Shown here one piece after another: positions 35,905 through 49,732 of a stretch of 64,000 nt of DNA; the first letter of the stretch is position 1, and each line of letters starts with the position of its first letter. Both the position numbers and the translations under genes were made by a program. This stretch comes from Paramecium sonneborni (Eukaryota; Ciliophora; Oligohymenophorea; Peniculida; Parameciidae). A model generated the notes under the pieces. The model saw nothing but the letters and a program-made list of their open reading frames with translations, ran no database searches and was not told the origin of the DNA. The stretch spans positions 77,673 through 141,672 of the forward strand of contig CAJJDN010000070.1 of NCBI GenBank assembly GCA_905182985.1. Direction: 5' to 3'.

Positions 35905-37300
35905 ATGAAAAAATAAACTTAGTTGACTAAATTTTTCTCAAAGAAACCTAAAGAATAACAATAATCTCCTCTTAGAACCAAATTAAATGATTATGTAAAG
36001 TTATAAATAAATAATTTGATAGTTATTTTTTTGTACTCCTCCTACATAAGAAATTTAAACTAAAACACAAAATCCTAATACCAAAAAGAAATTCTCTAAT
36101 AATTTAGACAATTGGATTAGGAAATCTACTTTATAATAAAAAAAGTGGTAATTTAATTTTAGCTATCAAAAAAGGCCATTTTTACCAAAAAATTTGATTT
36201 ATTAGATTTACAAATTCTTGTTATTAAGAGAATGTGCCACTTGTTCCTAAGTTTGTAAATTTTGGATGATTTGTTATAATGATATCTACTTCTCTTATAG
36301 TTTTTTTAGGGAATTTGAAACTTCTCAGTAATTTTATTGGTTTAATAGTTTGAGGTTTAATGAAAAAGAACTAGCAACTGTACTTAAACGATCTAGTAAA
36401 GAATTAAAACACATAAAAAAAGTACAAGATATAATAAAAGGTTAAAAAATCAGTTCGTTTTTAGAAAAAACTGAACTTAGAACTATGTTATCTGACAATT
36501 CATAATAACAAGGATCATTATTGGAATTGTTCAATTTAGAACCTAAATAATAATATACATCTGTGTTTTTGACAGATAAAGATTTAAGTAGTATTTGCAC
36601 AGAAAGCTAGTAAAAATATTTAAATGTTAAAATTTTAGTAAGTCTCTCTAATATATTTAATTAATAAGCTGTTAATTTATGACTGGTAAAGGTTTTGAAG
36701 TTATTGGAAAATGTGTACAATTAACTTTAATCAATATCTAAAACAATAGTAATTTGAAAGATGAAAATATTAAGATTATTTTAGAATAAGTGCAAGAACT
36801 TAAAACTTTGATGCTTTTAAAATGTGACGGTTTGACTACTAACATATTTGAAACAATAGGAAATAATTGTAAGAAATTAGAAAGACTTGATATTGGATGC
36901 AATCCATAATTAGATTTAACTAAAGTAATCGAAATGTGAATTAATACTTTTAGTGCAATCCTTTAAAATAGATTAAAACATTATAATCATTTTCAATTAA
37001 AGCCAATTTTGTTTCAAATGAAGCGTTAGAAGTAATAACAACAAATCTTTACAAATTGCATAGCTTAAATTTAGAAGGTTGCTAAGAAATAAATACGTAT
37101 TCCTTATTGTAGATTTAGAAATTAAATTTGTAAAGGATTAATTTGAAAAAAATTTAATTAAAAGAAGAGGGTATATATATAATTACAATTCTATAGACAT
37201 CTATAATTTTATTATTAAAGCAATGAGCATTAAATTATTGCTTGTTAATAATAATTTATTGAGTACTCGAGTAGAAAAGATAATCCATTCTAGATAATGA
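35905..37300 (+). CDS. F-box / leucine-rich-repeat protein
   Basis: Introns at 35995-36022, 36591-36610, 36925-36953 and 37171-37196 leave 1293 nt, 430 residues. The F-box reads RPFLPKNLIYQIYKFLLLRECATCSQVCKFW (~80-112). LRRs of the cysteine-containing type follow: LQYIQLISCQFMTGKGFEVIGKC, LKTLMLLKCDGLTTNIFETIGNNCKKLERLDIGCNPQL and KLHSLNLEGCQEI. This is the layout of substrate receptors of SCF ubiquitin ligases, so it probably selects proteins for ubiquitination; the target is unknown. Confidence 0.82.
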
Positions 37301-37360
37301 TTGTTCAATTATTCACACTTTTCGTTGTTAATTATTTTAATATTTTATTTAATTATAAAA

Positions 37361-39936
37361 ATGATCGAATAACCTTAAGGTCCAATTCCAAGAGAAATAG
37401 CAAAATGGTTAGATTCATTAGACTTGGCATATTAGGTTCGTAATTTCAGGAGAGATTTAGCTAATGGGTATGATCAAATCCTACAGTAGTTTCATTGTGG
37501 CAGAAATATTATCTAGGTACTATCCCAAAGAAGTTAATATCTACACTGTATATAATGAATAAAATCTTGATAAAAAGCGCGATAATTGGGAATAGATTTC
37601 AAAGTTATTGAAAAAAAAAGAACTTCAAGTTCCATAAGAAGAATATGAACCAATTTATTATTAAGCACCAGATGCAGCGTAAGCATTCCTTTTTAAACTC
37701 TTTGAATTTTTAACTAAAAAGAAAATCGGAACCATATTTCCTGATAAAGACAATAGAGATATGAAAAAGCAAGTTAAATAATAAGCAACTTTGCAAAGAA
37801 CAAAACCATTAACTGTTTAACCTACATATGCAAGACCAACTGCTAATACAGTTATTAAAGATAGAGAGATTACAAGAGTTGTTGATGAAAATGAGAGGAA
37901 AATGTTAACTAAATAAGCTATTGAAGAACATGTTGATAAAGTTAGAAGTGATAAAAAAGATGATAATATAATTGAATATTTAATTCTAAAACGAAAAAAA
38001 CAAATTGAAGAAGAAATTAAAAAATAAGAAGAAGAATTACTTAAAAAATAAATGAAATTTAATAAAAAACTTGTTAATTTAGATTAATCAATTTCATAAA
38101 CAGGATAAGATGTTAAAGAAATTTAAATCAATTGTTATCATAGTAGTACTAGCAAAAAAGCAAAAGAATAATAAGGTTAATTATTAGAAACAAAAGGTGT
38201 AATTGATTTTTTACATGAAGCATGTGCCTCATTATTTAAAAAAGATCCTATTAAAAAGGATATCTAAGATTTAAAACTTGAACCTAAAGAATCTTAATAA
38301 AATAATGGTTTTTAAGTTAGTAATTAGAATGTTTAATATACAGCAGTTATTTAATAACTCTTTTAAAGATGCGATGAAGTTTAAAAAAAGTCTTTAAAAT
38401 TACTATTAACATAATTTATAGATGTTCATTCATAATTAATACTAGAATAAGTCTAGAGTAATTTTATAGGTAAATTTTAGTAATAATTTAGATTTTAAAC
38501 GATTCTTTTAAATATTTCTAAGACCTATATAAGTCTTGAAACCTACATCAAAAACTTATTAATTAATTTTAGATTTAATTAGATTTATTGGATCAAAATT
38601 AGTAGAAATAGATCCAAATGATACATAAATGATGTTTGAAAGCATTTTATTAGATTAGCTTTTGTAAATAGCACTAAGAAATCCAAAGAAGAGGGAAGAT
38701 ATTGTATAACTATTTTTTATATTTACTCCAATAAATTGTGTTAATAGAACATAACTATTAAAAAGTATTAAAAGTAAATTATCTACTGATCTTAATTCAT
38801 TCACTCTAATATTAAGTATTTTGATATAATCTGATTATCCTAGTCAAGATGAAGAATTGTATAGATTTTTTTTAAATTATGCATTTAATTCATTAGATTC
38901 TCCCTCTCCACTTACAAGAGCAAATGGTTTGAGAATAATTAATTAAATTTCTAGTTGGGATTATTTTCCAGTTTTGTAAAAAATAAATCGAATTTAAAAA
39001 TTGATGAATGATTCTTGGTGGGAAGTCAGAGCCTAAGGAATGTGTATATGTGCTGATTTACTATTATAAATTGCTGAAAATTCTATTCAAAATATTGATG
39101 ATTAAGATATAACTATTGATTTTTAATAATCTAAATAATTGTTATTAGATTTGATTTATTAAGTATTTGTTGTTTCAACAACACCAAATGTAATTAGAAT
39201 TGGATTAATTTATCTTGCTCCTGTTTTACAAATGTATTCAGAATTGTGTCCTAGATATTTAGAGATTTTACTATCAGTAGATTCAGAAATTAGAATTTCA
39301 GTTTTAAATACTTAATAAGAAACCTTAATTCAATAAGTAGTAAATGGTTGTAATTCTTTTCGATACAAAATAACAGGAGCTCCTATTGTTTGGAATAGTG
39401 TAGGAATTGCATAAGCTATGGATGTATATGTAAAAGAAAAAGTCTTATAAGATTTCAAACATGAACATTTAGAAATCATTTATGGGTGTTTGCATAAATA
39501 ATTATTATAATCTGATGGTGAAATTTGGCTTAAAATATTCGAGAATACTAAATAACTTTTATTCTTGGCTTTATCAAATGAAGATTTATGTTAATTAGCT
39601 TAAGTTATTCTACAAAAGTTCTTTATGTTTTAGACTATTCAATAATAAGTTTTGGATAATTCAAATGAAATATTCTAAAAAATGTTAAAATTGATCTATC
39701 ATCCTGATGTACATCTAAAATGTAAGGAGAATCTTTTAGAATTCTTTACATTCCTATAATAGCAAGGAGTATTTTATTTAATATTATATATTTAGTTCTA
39801 AAATTATTGCTATAATATTATCAAACAATTTTCTGAGAAACATAAGAATATGTTCTTAAGTAGTAATTTGGTTGAATTCATGAATAGTTTAGCTAAAGAA
39901 AAAAGAAGAGATATATTGGGTGATGAGAATTATTGA
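37361..39936 (+). CDS. CH-domain protein of the SPEF1/SPATA4 (CLAMP) type with long helical-repeat C-terminus
   Basis: Two 22-nt introns (37468-37489 and 38470-38491); 843 residues. The N-terminus [41 protein letters not shown] is the calponin-homology fold of SPEF1/SPATA4 proteins, which bind ciliary microtubules. Further motifs are RDNWEQISKLLKK and KKKIGTIFPDKD. After a coiled coil (~180-230) the rest is helical, HEAT/ARM-like, e.g. NDSWWEVRAQGMCICADLLLQIA. A ciliary or cytoskeletal role is inferred. The F-box gene stops 60 bp upstream on the same strand. Confidence 0.8.
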
Positions 39937-39973
39937 ATTATTATTCTATTTTAATTTAATATATAAATGTTTA

Positions 39974-41060
39974 TCAATATTTAGTAATCAACACTAAAAC
40001 TAAAAACTAATTAAATTTATAATTTTTATTTTAATATATCATCATCAATTTTCTGATTTATAAATTTATTTTAAATAATACTTTAATAAATCTCTCTTTC
40101 ATGCAGAATATCTATTCTCGATCATTATCTTATTGTAACAATAAGGTTATAATCTCTTTTTCTTTACTGTTATCATAATCCTTATTTTCACCATAAAGAA
40201 TGATAAGTAAGTAAATTTCACCTTTTTTTCCCCTTCATTATCAATTAGATTCTTTAATATCTCATTTTCTTTCTGTAATTGATTACATAATTAATCAATT
40301 TTATAAACAGAATTAATTGAATTCAAATTAATCTTTTATCAATTTTATTAACAATTTCTTTGTGCTGTATTAATAATCAAATAGCAATTCTTTTCCATAG
40401 ATTTTGAGGATGAATATGGCAATTCTTCTTAATTTTATTAAATCTACAATTGAGAACTTAATTCTAATGATTCTATTCAATTTATGTATCACTTTAATTT
40501 GAATATGCATCCCCTAAATAATTATGTATAAAGATTACAGATTAATTTAATTACTTTTACTTCTTATTCTGCGACTTCTACACTTAATGTTTCATATAAG
40601 CTATTATTACTTTACAATATTTCGAAAAGACTGCCATCACTTCTTTACTATTTAATAATAGTAGTAGAATACTGCAAATAATTTTATAATTATATGGATA
40701 AAGCTTTGGCTTCTTTTTAATCTTTTAGTAATTAAATATTATTCATATTTTATTTTGATTTAGTGTTAATATGAAAGTTACTTTAAATCTAATTGATTTT
40801 TACGTCTTTAATGGTTTTTACTAATCTTTAATTTTTTAGTCTTAATTATTTAAATTGATTAAGTAATAGATTCATTTATAAATTAATTCTAACTATTTCT
40901 AGATTCAAATTTAAATTTTATGTTCAGTAACCAAAAAAGTCTAATGTTTTAGTGGTTGTATCTTTCAAATCCTTAAATATATAAATAGCTTCTTGTTGTT
41001 GAATTTATCATAAGCATTATTGATAAAGATTAGCAAAAATAAATTTACAAAAGCATTCAT
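39974..41060 (-). pseudogene. Coiled-coil gene with disruptions (possible pseudogene)
   Basis: The frame reads as coiled coil over most of its length (IVRINLQMNLLLNQFKQL, DQLCNQLQKENEILKNLI). It can be assembled with introns of 33, 25, 20 and 41 nt. Two breaks remain: a TGA at 40339-40341 that no GT-AG intron removes, and a frame offset near 41008 between an ATG with a hydrophobic start (MNAFVNLFLLIFINN, 41060) and the body. Either the gene is decaying, the assembly has base errors, or a non-standard intron is used. The 3' end is also ambiguous (stop 39974-39976). Confidence 0.5.
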
Positions 41061-41100
41061 TATTATACTATAAATAATATAAAACGAATTATTATAGTCA

Positions 41101-42600
41101 TCATTATTATTAGGCTGTAAGTTCTTTAAGCATAGGATATACATTTTTTCCATTACTTTACCATTCTTCAACTGCTCTCTATGCCCAAGATGTGAATGTT
41201 CTTGTAGAACATTCTTTTTTTCTGAGTATTTCTTCAGCTTCATCCAAATCTTATAAAATTTGTTATTCTCTTAATTTCTATTGAAAATTTATATATTATA
41301 ATAATACCTATTTTTCTTCAATTTGTGTAAGTTAGAAATTTTTAAGTTAAACTCTTCTTTATCTAATTTAATCATTTTCATCATCTTCCATCTTTTTTAA
41401 TTCTTCAGCTCTTTATTTCCAATATTCTTAATATTCTTTATCATTCTTTACTCTTTATTCTGTATCTTTAATTTTAAATTCTGCAGTAATTTTCCTACTT
41501 TCATCTATTCTCTTTTTCAATTGTATTTATTTTTCTCTTTTAATTCTTTCAACTTCTTCTGCTTTAATTTCTGCTTCTTAAATTTATTTATTCAGAATTC
41601 TCTAATTCTCATGTTCAATAGATTCTAATTTAGCTATTTAAGTATCAATCAATTTTTATCTTTATTCTTACTTTTCTTTAAATTTGAGTTCTTCTCTTTT
41701 TTTTCTCATTTCCATAATTTTTTCTTTTTTTTCAGCATAAAGTCTAATTTTTTCATCATCTTCTAATTCTTTGATTTTTTAAAGATTTTTTTATTCTTTG
41801 AGATCTTCATTACCTCTTTTAACTTCTTCAATATTTGCTAATCTTTTTCTTTTTCTTTGATTTTCAGCTTCTTCTTCATCTTTTATCATTTATTCAGCTT
41901 TAGCTTTATTTAATTATCCTTCAATTCTATCATTTTATATTAATTTAATATGATTATTAACCATTTCATCATGTTATTATTTCAATATTTTTCGTTATTC
42001 CATTTTCTTTCTTTTCATTTCTTCTAATTTCATATCTTCTATCTATTATAATCTTGCCACATTCTCTAATACATCTTCATGATGAGCTTATTCCTTCATA
42101 CTAAAATAAGATTGATATAATAAATTTACTCTAAGATAGTTCTCTTATATTAATTTAATTCAACTTATGCATCTCTCTCTTACATCACATCAGTAATTAA
42201 TAATTTGCTTTAAAATTATCTTACTCTTGGATTTGCCTCATATATTTAACGATTAGCTTTCTCCAATATTTCCTATTTAACTTATGCTTAATATTCTGCT
42301 TCTTCTTCCCCTTATCTTCTTCTTTCTTCTTCGTCTGCTTTGAATCTCTCAAATCTTGTTTAGTCTTTCTTCTTTCTTAATGCATTTATTGTATTTGGCC
42401 ATCTCTTTACTCTTTCCTATGATTTTGCATGTCTTTATCACTAAATCAAATATTTACAGTTCCATCTTTTAGATTAATCCAAAATTCTCCTATGTTCCAA
42501 AACAGTTTTATTGAATTCTTCTTAATTAAGACAATGGTACAATTGAACTAACTTTATTATCAAAAGCTCCAACTGTTTATGCTCGTGGTTCTTAAGACAT
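41101..42600 (-). CDS. CFAP210 (CCDC173)-like axonemal coiled-coil protein
   Basis: Introns at 42433-42457 (25 nt), 42101-42129 (29 nt) and probably 41278-41307 (30 nt); about 471 residues. Almost entirely charged coiled coil. Landmarks are ERVKRWPNTINALRKKKDQTRFERFKADEEER, VRQFQSKLLITDVMQERDAQVEL, then RTFTSWAQRAVEEW and GKNVYPMLKEL at the C-terminus. This set resembles CFAP210/CCDC173, a microtubule inner protein of doublets; related trichohyalin-like axonemal proteins (CFAP45, CFAP53) are alternatives. The assignment is by motif memory, not alignment. Confidence 0.65.
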
Positions 42601-43420
42601 TTTAATTATATAATATATTTAATTATAACAATGTTACTCAAAAATTTCTCTTCATTCTTTCTAAATCTCTAAATTTACACCATATTCAAAAATTATTATT
42701 ATCGAAGTTTTCTTACTCAATACTTTCATCTATACAATTGAGGTTTAAATAATGATTGATTTTATTAGAATCAGGAATTTATTTAAAATATTTACTTGAA
42801 AGGAGTATAACCATATTTTTAAATAGGTATTTAAATATTTAGTAGATTTTTTAAAGACTTTCCAAGAATATAAAGTGTAAGTGAATAAATAGATGATATA
42901 ATAGATTTTTAATTAATGAGCAATCATTTTAATTTTGACGAGCATATTTATCTAGTTTCATATTTTTAGGTTTCATATATGTTATTGGAGAGTATATGTA
43001 AAGTCAAAGAGTATTTGGAGTGTTAGATTATTACTATTAAGTAATTATAATTATTAGTAGTAATTTATTTATTTGAGAATTGTATTTAAGGTTTAATATT
43101 TGGATATTTGAAATAGATTTTATTAAAATATTAAAAAATAGTATAAATAATTGAATGTATTTGATAAGACTTCAATAATTGAATAGTCTAATATAATATT
43201 TAATCTAAGAGAGATTTTATAGTTGAAGTGATTGTAAAGTAGATATAGAATGATTTAATAATTACAAGTCATTAAATAATTTTGAAATTTAATTCTAGAT
43301 ATATTATTAAAAAGATAGATATTAGTTAATTTTGGATTAAGTGGATTGTTTATGTTTATTGCGTCATTTAGTATACAATTTATAAAATTTGATTAATAAA
43401 TAATAAATAAGAACATTAAA
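42601..43420. other. Gap between divergent ciliary genes
   Basis: 820 bp separating the CFAP210-like and KATNIP starts. A minus frame from about 43276 to TGA 42924-42926 reads loosely as protein but lacks an ATG. It is left unannotated. No repeat or RNA fold was noticed. Confidence 0.4.
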
Positions 43421-46400
43421 ATGAAACCATAATAAAAGAAATAATAATAACAATTAAGAGAGAAGGGTTTTGATACTTTTATTTCTGGAGCAAATAAAGA
43501 TAGGGTAAATTAGAAGATAAAAAATCAATAAATTTTAAAAACGAAGAATGTGAAGAAATGGAAGGATGAACATAGTCAATCATAATAGATAGGTACTCTT
43601 GATCATGATGATTTGGAAGTTTTAAAAAAATCATTAGTGTAAGGTATTGGGCATCATTAATTCAGGTAATGTGCTAAGCAAATCTTAATAGGATTTGCTT
43701 GAAAAGTTACAGAAAGATACTCCAATTGATCATAGATATGATCCTCATTTTTCATAGCTCTTGGATAGTGAAAATGAGGAATAGGAAGAGTAATAAATTT
43801 AAGAAGAAGAAGAAGTAATTATTATCTGAATAAACTAAGTTGTGTTAATCTGAAGGTGAAGAAGAAATTAATAATGAATAAGTTTACAAAGATGATGTTG
43901 ACAACAATAAAATTTAAATATAACCTATTGTATAATAATAACAACCTTAAAAAGTTATTCAAGTTGTCAATTTACCTATTACTAAACCTAGACCAATTAG
44001 TGCTATTTCTGAATAACAATAATCTTAAGAATAATAAATACCTTAATCAACTAAATAACTTTCTTCTGAAATTAAACCTCCTCCTGTCACAAAACCAGAA
44101 AATAAATAATATGCATCTAAACCTTAATTAAGAGCTAATTCTGTCAATAAATAAGATGATATTAAAAATGATAATCATTCATTCAATCAACCTTAAACAT
44201 CATCATCATTAATTAATAAACCTTAAGAAAAACAAAAGGATTAATTAGAAGAATTATTTGAAAAAATTGAAAAATTGTCTAGTGATGAAAAATAAAAACT
44301 CATTTTCTATTTAAATAAAAATACTATCAATTTAGAAGAATAGAAGGTTAAATAAAATATATAAAATGAATAATTATAACAAAAAGTATCACTTGATATT
44401 CCTATCAAATTACAAAAATAATAAAAAGAATTATAAATTATAGAAAATAAACCAAAAGAATAAGTATAACTATCTCTTCAATAATAAATAACAAACAATT
44501 AACCATCGCTATAAATACCATAAATTGAAACTAAAAAAAGAAATCCAAGTATCAATAATGTTATTTAAATTTAATAAGAATTTGTGAAAGAAGAAAAAGC
44601 ATAAATAATATTAGAAAGAAATACTGATTTATTGATTGATAAGAATTCTTAATTAAAAATGAGAATTCTCTCTACCTGGGGTAATCCAAGTTTAGTAGGT
44701 TTAACTGAAATTGAATTATATACATCTGATGGTAACAAAGTTTCACTTAAACCATATAATATTAAGATGAATAATGCATAATCATTAAAAATGCCAGAAA
44801 TTCTTATAAATGGAAAATTCTTAACTAAAGATGCAATTAATATGTGGTTAGGAAGTATGCCTGATCCTCCAAAAACAATAGAAATAGAAATATCATATGA
44901 TGATGATATTATCTTAGGAGGAATCAAAGTATATAATTATAATAAGAGTTTGATTGATAGTGTTAAAGGTGTTAGAGATTTAGAAGTATTATGTAGATAA
45001 AAAGGTAAAGTTATTTCTAAAATTGTTGAAATTAAGAAAGGTACTGGATTTGAAATTGAAGATTATGGAACTGAAATTCCAATAATTGATACTTTTAAAT
45101 TTCCAACCTTATAAAATACTTAATCCAAATTTGCTTAAAAACTTAGAGGATAAATTGATTAATCAGATGTCATTGAAAAAAAGTAAGAGAAATTAGATGA
45201 TTCAAAACCACCTCCCTCTAGAAAAGGAAAAGGACCTATTGTTGTGGATATATTTAAAGGGGAACGATTAGATACTGCTAAAAGTGATAAAAAAATTGAA
45301 TAAACACAATAACCTATAATTAATTAATCTAATCAACAATAAATTATTGAGCCAAGAAGAAGAAGAGATAATCCATAACCAACCTAAGATTACCTTGAAG
45401 AAACTCTTTAATATTTTAATATTACACAATAAGGAAGATTAAAACCTGTTTAAAGATAAGATATTATTGAAGATCCTGCACCTTAACCTAAATATGAAGA
45501 AATAGATGCTCTTGACTTTTTTTTTAAAGGATAACAAAGACCAAATAATATATAATAAAAACCACAATTATCAAAATGGGAAATACCATCTTAATAATAA
45601 ATTCCTCAATAAATAAGCTAATAACCTGAAAGAAATAATTATAGATAATAAACATAAGAAAATGCATAACTCATAAAAGATTTATTAAATTAACCATTAA
45701 ATAATTAAGCTTAAGTAAAGAAGGTTAAGAAGTAGATTTCCTTGCCATCTCTTCCAAAAGTAAGAATTATAACAATTCATATACATTCAACTTGGGGAGA
45801 TAAATACTATGTGGGTCTTAATGGAATAGAAATATTTAATGAAGTAGGAAAATAAATAGAAATTTAAGATCCATATACTTAAGTTAAGGCTGACCCTAGT
45901 GACATCAATATATTACCTGAATATTTCAATGATCCTAGAACTCCTGATAAATTAGTTGATGGAGTGTATTTTACTTAATCTGATATGCATGTTTGGTTGA
46001 GTCCATTTTAAAGAGGAAAGATTAATAAAATTACAATCGATTTACTTGATAAGAAGAAAATAAGTATGATTAGAATATGGAATTATAATAAGAGTAGAAT
46101 TCATAGTTTTAGAGGAGCTAAAGATATAAGTTTATTTTTTGATAATTAAATTGTATTTAGAGGAGATATAAAGAAAGGTTTTGGTAATATGAATTTATAG
46201 AGAGTGATAAATTAGAATGAATAACCATTTGAATTATTTTTATTTACAAATGAGGAAAACATCATTTCATAAATAGCTAAGAATGATTGGATAAATACTT
46301 AAGAATTTTAAACAATTTATCATGATTATTAAAATGAAAGACCTAATACAGGAAATGCAGATTCAGAAGTGAGACCAACAACTTCAGCTAAAGTTACTAA

Positions 46401-47745
46401 TCTTTAGAATGAAAGTATTATTAAATGATAATAATAATAGTTAAATAATCTAGAAAATAAGAGTAAAATTAATAAAGATAAGAGAAATAATAAATCTAAA
46501 GAGCTCTAGTAAATTAGAATTCAAATGGTATAACTTGTAGATTTTTATAAATTAAATTATTAAGACCATGGGTAGATTAACCATATATAGGATTAACAGG
46601 AATAGATTTTTATGGTATTGATTGATTTATCTATTTAGGTAAGGAGGGCAAAATATAAGTAAAAAATATCAAATCAGATTATTAGTGTGATGGAGACAAG
46701 GGTAATCTATTGGGTCTAATAAATGGGATTAATGTGACAACTAATGATATAAATATGTATATTGTTCCCTTCCAACCAGGAAGATATGTAACTATAACAT
46801 TCACATTTGATATTCCATAATTGATAACATCTATTAGAATATGGAATTATAATAAATCTTAAGAAGATACTTTTAGAGGTGCCAAATTTATCAGTTTATT
46901 AAGTGATTAAGGAACTATTTCTAATTGTGTATTATTGAAGAGAGCTCCTGGTTGTGATACATATGATTATGCTTAAACAATAACAATTCCATGCAAAGAT
47001 TATGTTTTCGAAGAAACTCCTTAAGTTTAAAAATAATTAAGATGTGAATATGAAATCAATAATCTACTTGTTGGATATGAACTTAAAATATAATTGATAA
47101 CTACTTATGGAGATATTCATTACATTGGACTGAATGGATTAGAAGTTCTAGATTTCAAAGGTAGATAAATTTAAGGAAATATTGGAGCTGAACCTTCTTC
47201 TGTTAGAATTCTTTAATCTATGAAAGGAGATAAAAGAGTTGTTGAAAATCTGTTAGATGGTATTAATGAAACATAAAATGATATTCATATGTGGTTAGCA
47301 CCATTTACTAATAGATGTTTTGATCATTCTCAAGATCCATAAATTAATACTCTCTATTTTGGCTCTGAATAACCTTTTGCTCTAGGTTGCATTATCTTTT
47401 GGAATTACACTAAAACTCCTACTAGAGGTGTTCATGAAATTGCCATCAGTCTTGATGATTACATCATTTATAGAGTATTATACAATTTATTATTAAACTT
47501 TAGGGTTATATCAGATAAGCTGGAAATGATGGAAATTAAACTGTTGTTCTTTTTTATAGAGATATGTAGTTAATGGAAAAATTCAGTGGAAAATATTACA
47601 CTGAATTTGGACTAAAATAATCTGCTGGTTATAAAAATGAAGAAAAAGTATCTTTATCTTTATTCTATTCTCTTAGGCTACTAGATTAGTCTAAACTTAT
47701 GCTCTTTTAGAAAGACCTATCACTAGAGTCAAAGGAAGTAATTGA
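43421..47745 (+). CDS. KATNIP: Katanin-interacting protein (KATNIP/KIAA0556, DUF4457 repeats)
   Basis: Six introns (43644-43665, 43815-43839, 46415-46440, 46615-46638, 47475-47503, 47648-47676) leave 4170 nt, 1389 residues. A Gln/Glu-rich N-terminal third is followed by four copies of the KATNIP-type beta-sandwich unit. Each has WGNPSLVGLTEIELY or STWGDKYYVGLNGIEIF, then an MHVWLSPF-like turn, then IRIWNYNKS and FRGAKDI(S). KATNIP localises to ciliary base and axoneme and binds katanin p60/p80, tying microtubule severing to cilium stability. The C-terminus ends RPITRVKGSN. Under the standard code this gene would break into fragments at many TAA/TAG codons. Confidence 0.92.
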
Positions 47746-47833
47746 TTTTTTATATATTTTATACAAAATTTATTACATACAGTTATGAGGTAGAGGCATT
47801 GTCCATTATGTTAAAAAATTTAAGCCACTCCAA

Positions 47834-49390
47834 ATGTTAACCATTTTTACGCCTATTTAATCAATAGTGTATCAATAATTAAACAATGAACAGGCATTGT
47901 ACACTAAATATTCATCCAAAAAATCAAAAAACTTCCAAGACTTCTTTGTTAATAAACCAATCAAATGGATTATTGATTTTAAAGATCATTTACATTTATA
48001 GGATGATGATGAATATTTAAAAAGGTATACCGTAATTCATCATCAAGGTTCTATCCAACCAATCAATAAACTCAAAAATTTTTATCATTGCTGGATTATT
48101 ATAAATTTCATCAAAACTTACCTAGAATCTTTTTTGGAGTCTTAGCCGAAATAGTCATCTCATATTTTGAGAAAAAAAAGTACAAAATATTATTATCAAC
48201 AATTCAATAGAAAATATCATTATAGAAAAATTAAGAAAATGCTAGGGATTTCTTATGATTAATCAAGCTTGAGTATATGTATAAAAATATTTTCATAACA
48301 ACATTAGAATAGGAAAGATTGAATCAGGAAATATAAGTATTAAATAGTTTGACCAAAATTACTGAAAAATCCACTAAGTCTATTTTAAATGAGTTCTTTA
48401 AAATTTAACCCAATGACGAATAAAAGATAGTAAATATTTGTCTATTTTTTTTAATAGAATATTGATGAAACATGGTTAACTATGCAGTAGTAAGAATTAA
48501 TTATTCCATAATTAAAAAATAAGTAAGGACTCTAAAATCTTAAAATACTTAAAAAACTTGTTTAAAATCATTCTAAAGAGAAGATTAAATTAAACTTGCC
48601 TTTTCATTTATTGAAAGGAAAAACTTTAACAAATATTAGGAATTCATAAAATTAATCTCGAGAGAGGATTCATCCTACCTAATAATCATCCTCATAATAA
48701 CATATAAATAAAAGTCAAGAAGAAAATGAATTTAAATCATTTATCAATTAAAAAGTCTTAGCTTAATCTAAATAAAATAAAATTAAAGTCCAAGAAATTT
48801 TCTAAAATAAAAATCACATTGAATTAAATTATAATATTATTACTTAGGGAAAACGTAGTAGCACTCATTTGATAACTAGTACTAGGAGTATTTCATCTGA
48901 ATATATCAAAAATGAAAAAATACATTTAAAACAATTAAATTTCAATGGATAAGATTCAGAAGTCTAACAAAAATTAACAAATAATGCAATACATATTCCA
49001 ATGCAATCAATGAAACAATTTACAATTCACAATGACACTTCTCCAACAAAAAAAAGTTAATAGCTTATTTAAATATATTCAAATAATTTTGGTCTAAAAT
49101 TAAAAACATAACCAAAAAAATCTCCTGAAAAATAAATTATTTTTCATCCTTCTAATTCATATTCATCAACATTAAACAATTAAAAAAGCCTTTTATAAAA
49201 CTTTGAAAAAATTTCTCCATTTTAAAAAGTTAAAATGAAATTAGAAAACTCTTAATAAAAATCAAAGAAGAAAAAATTGTGTAATCATCAGAATAAGTTA
49301 TAAATAGAAGATAAATAATATTTTAAAGTATAATCAAATACTACAGCTAAAAATAAAGTTTTAGCAAAATCCATCATAAAAAATAAATGA
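47834..49390 (+). CDS. Basic, low-complexity protein, unrecognised
   Basis: Introns at 48273-48307 (35 nt) and 48430-48457 (28 nt); 497 residues. The N-terminal ~200 residues are structured-looking (DFFVNKPIKWIIDFKDHLHL, FYHCWIIINFIKTYLESFL), then helices with LNSLTKITEKSTKSILNEFF. The C-terminal ~280 residues are Lys/Gln/Ser/Asn-rich and disordered. No domain is recognised. An in-frame TGA at ~47788 limits the 5' end; the ATG at 47834 was chosen as the first after it. The KATNIP stop is 88 bp upstream. Confidence 0.6.
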
Positions 49391-49732
49391 TAGCTAATAT
49401 ATAATTAAAACTTATAAAATATTATCATATTAATAAACAGGATATATTAATTAATATTGTAAGGTAAAATAAGTGTTTTGTTATAACTTATACAAATGAA
49501 GGTTCTAAGTTTAAAAATACTAATAAAATTCTTCTAAATTTTAAAAAGAAGAATTAAATTATAATTTATTATAGTAATAGATATTATGTTAGTTAAATAG
49601 AAGTAAAATAATATAAAATCCTTAAGAATTGGATTAAAGATTTTATAAAATATATATTTCTAGTATTTATAAAAAATTAAAAAGACAGATAATTAATTAT
49701 TTAACAACAAATTTCAATCATATTTCTGTTAA
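49391..49732. other. Intergenic AT-rich stretch
   Basis: 342 bp between genes on the same strand. Nothing coding-like or structured was seen. Confidence 0.5.

Noticed and set aside
42924..43276. Minus-strand open frame with protein-like stretches
   Set aside because: No ATG, preceded by TGA, and no recognisable motif; AT-rich frames with one stop codon stay open easily by chance.
44649..45000. Short ORFs on both strands inside 44.6-45.0 kb
   Set aside because: The minus one is antisense shadow; the plus one is just a TAA-free fragment of KATNIP.
47780..47833. ATG at about 47780 giving MRQRHCPLCQ, a RING-like start
   Set aside because: The frame stops soon and does not splice into the main gene with a plausible intron; the downstream ATG at 47834 gives a clean reading.
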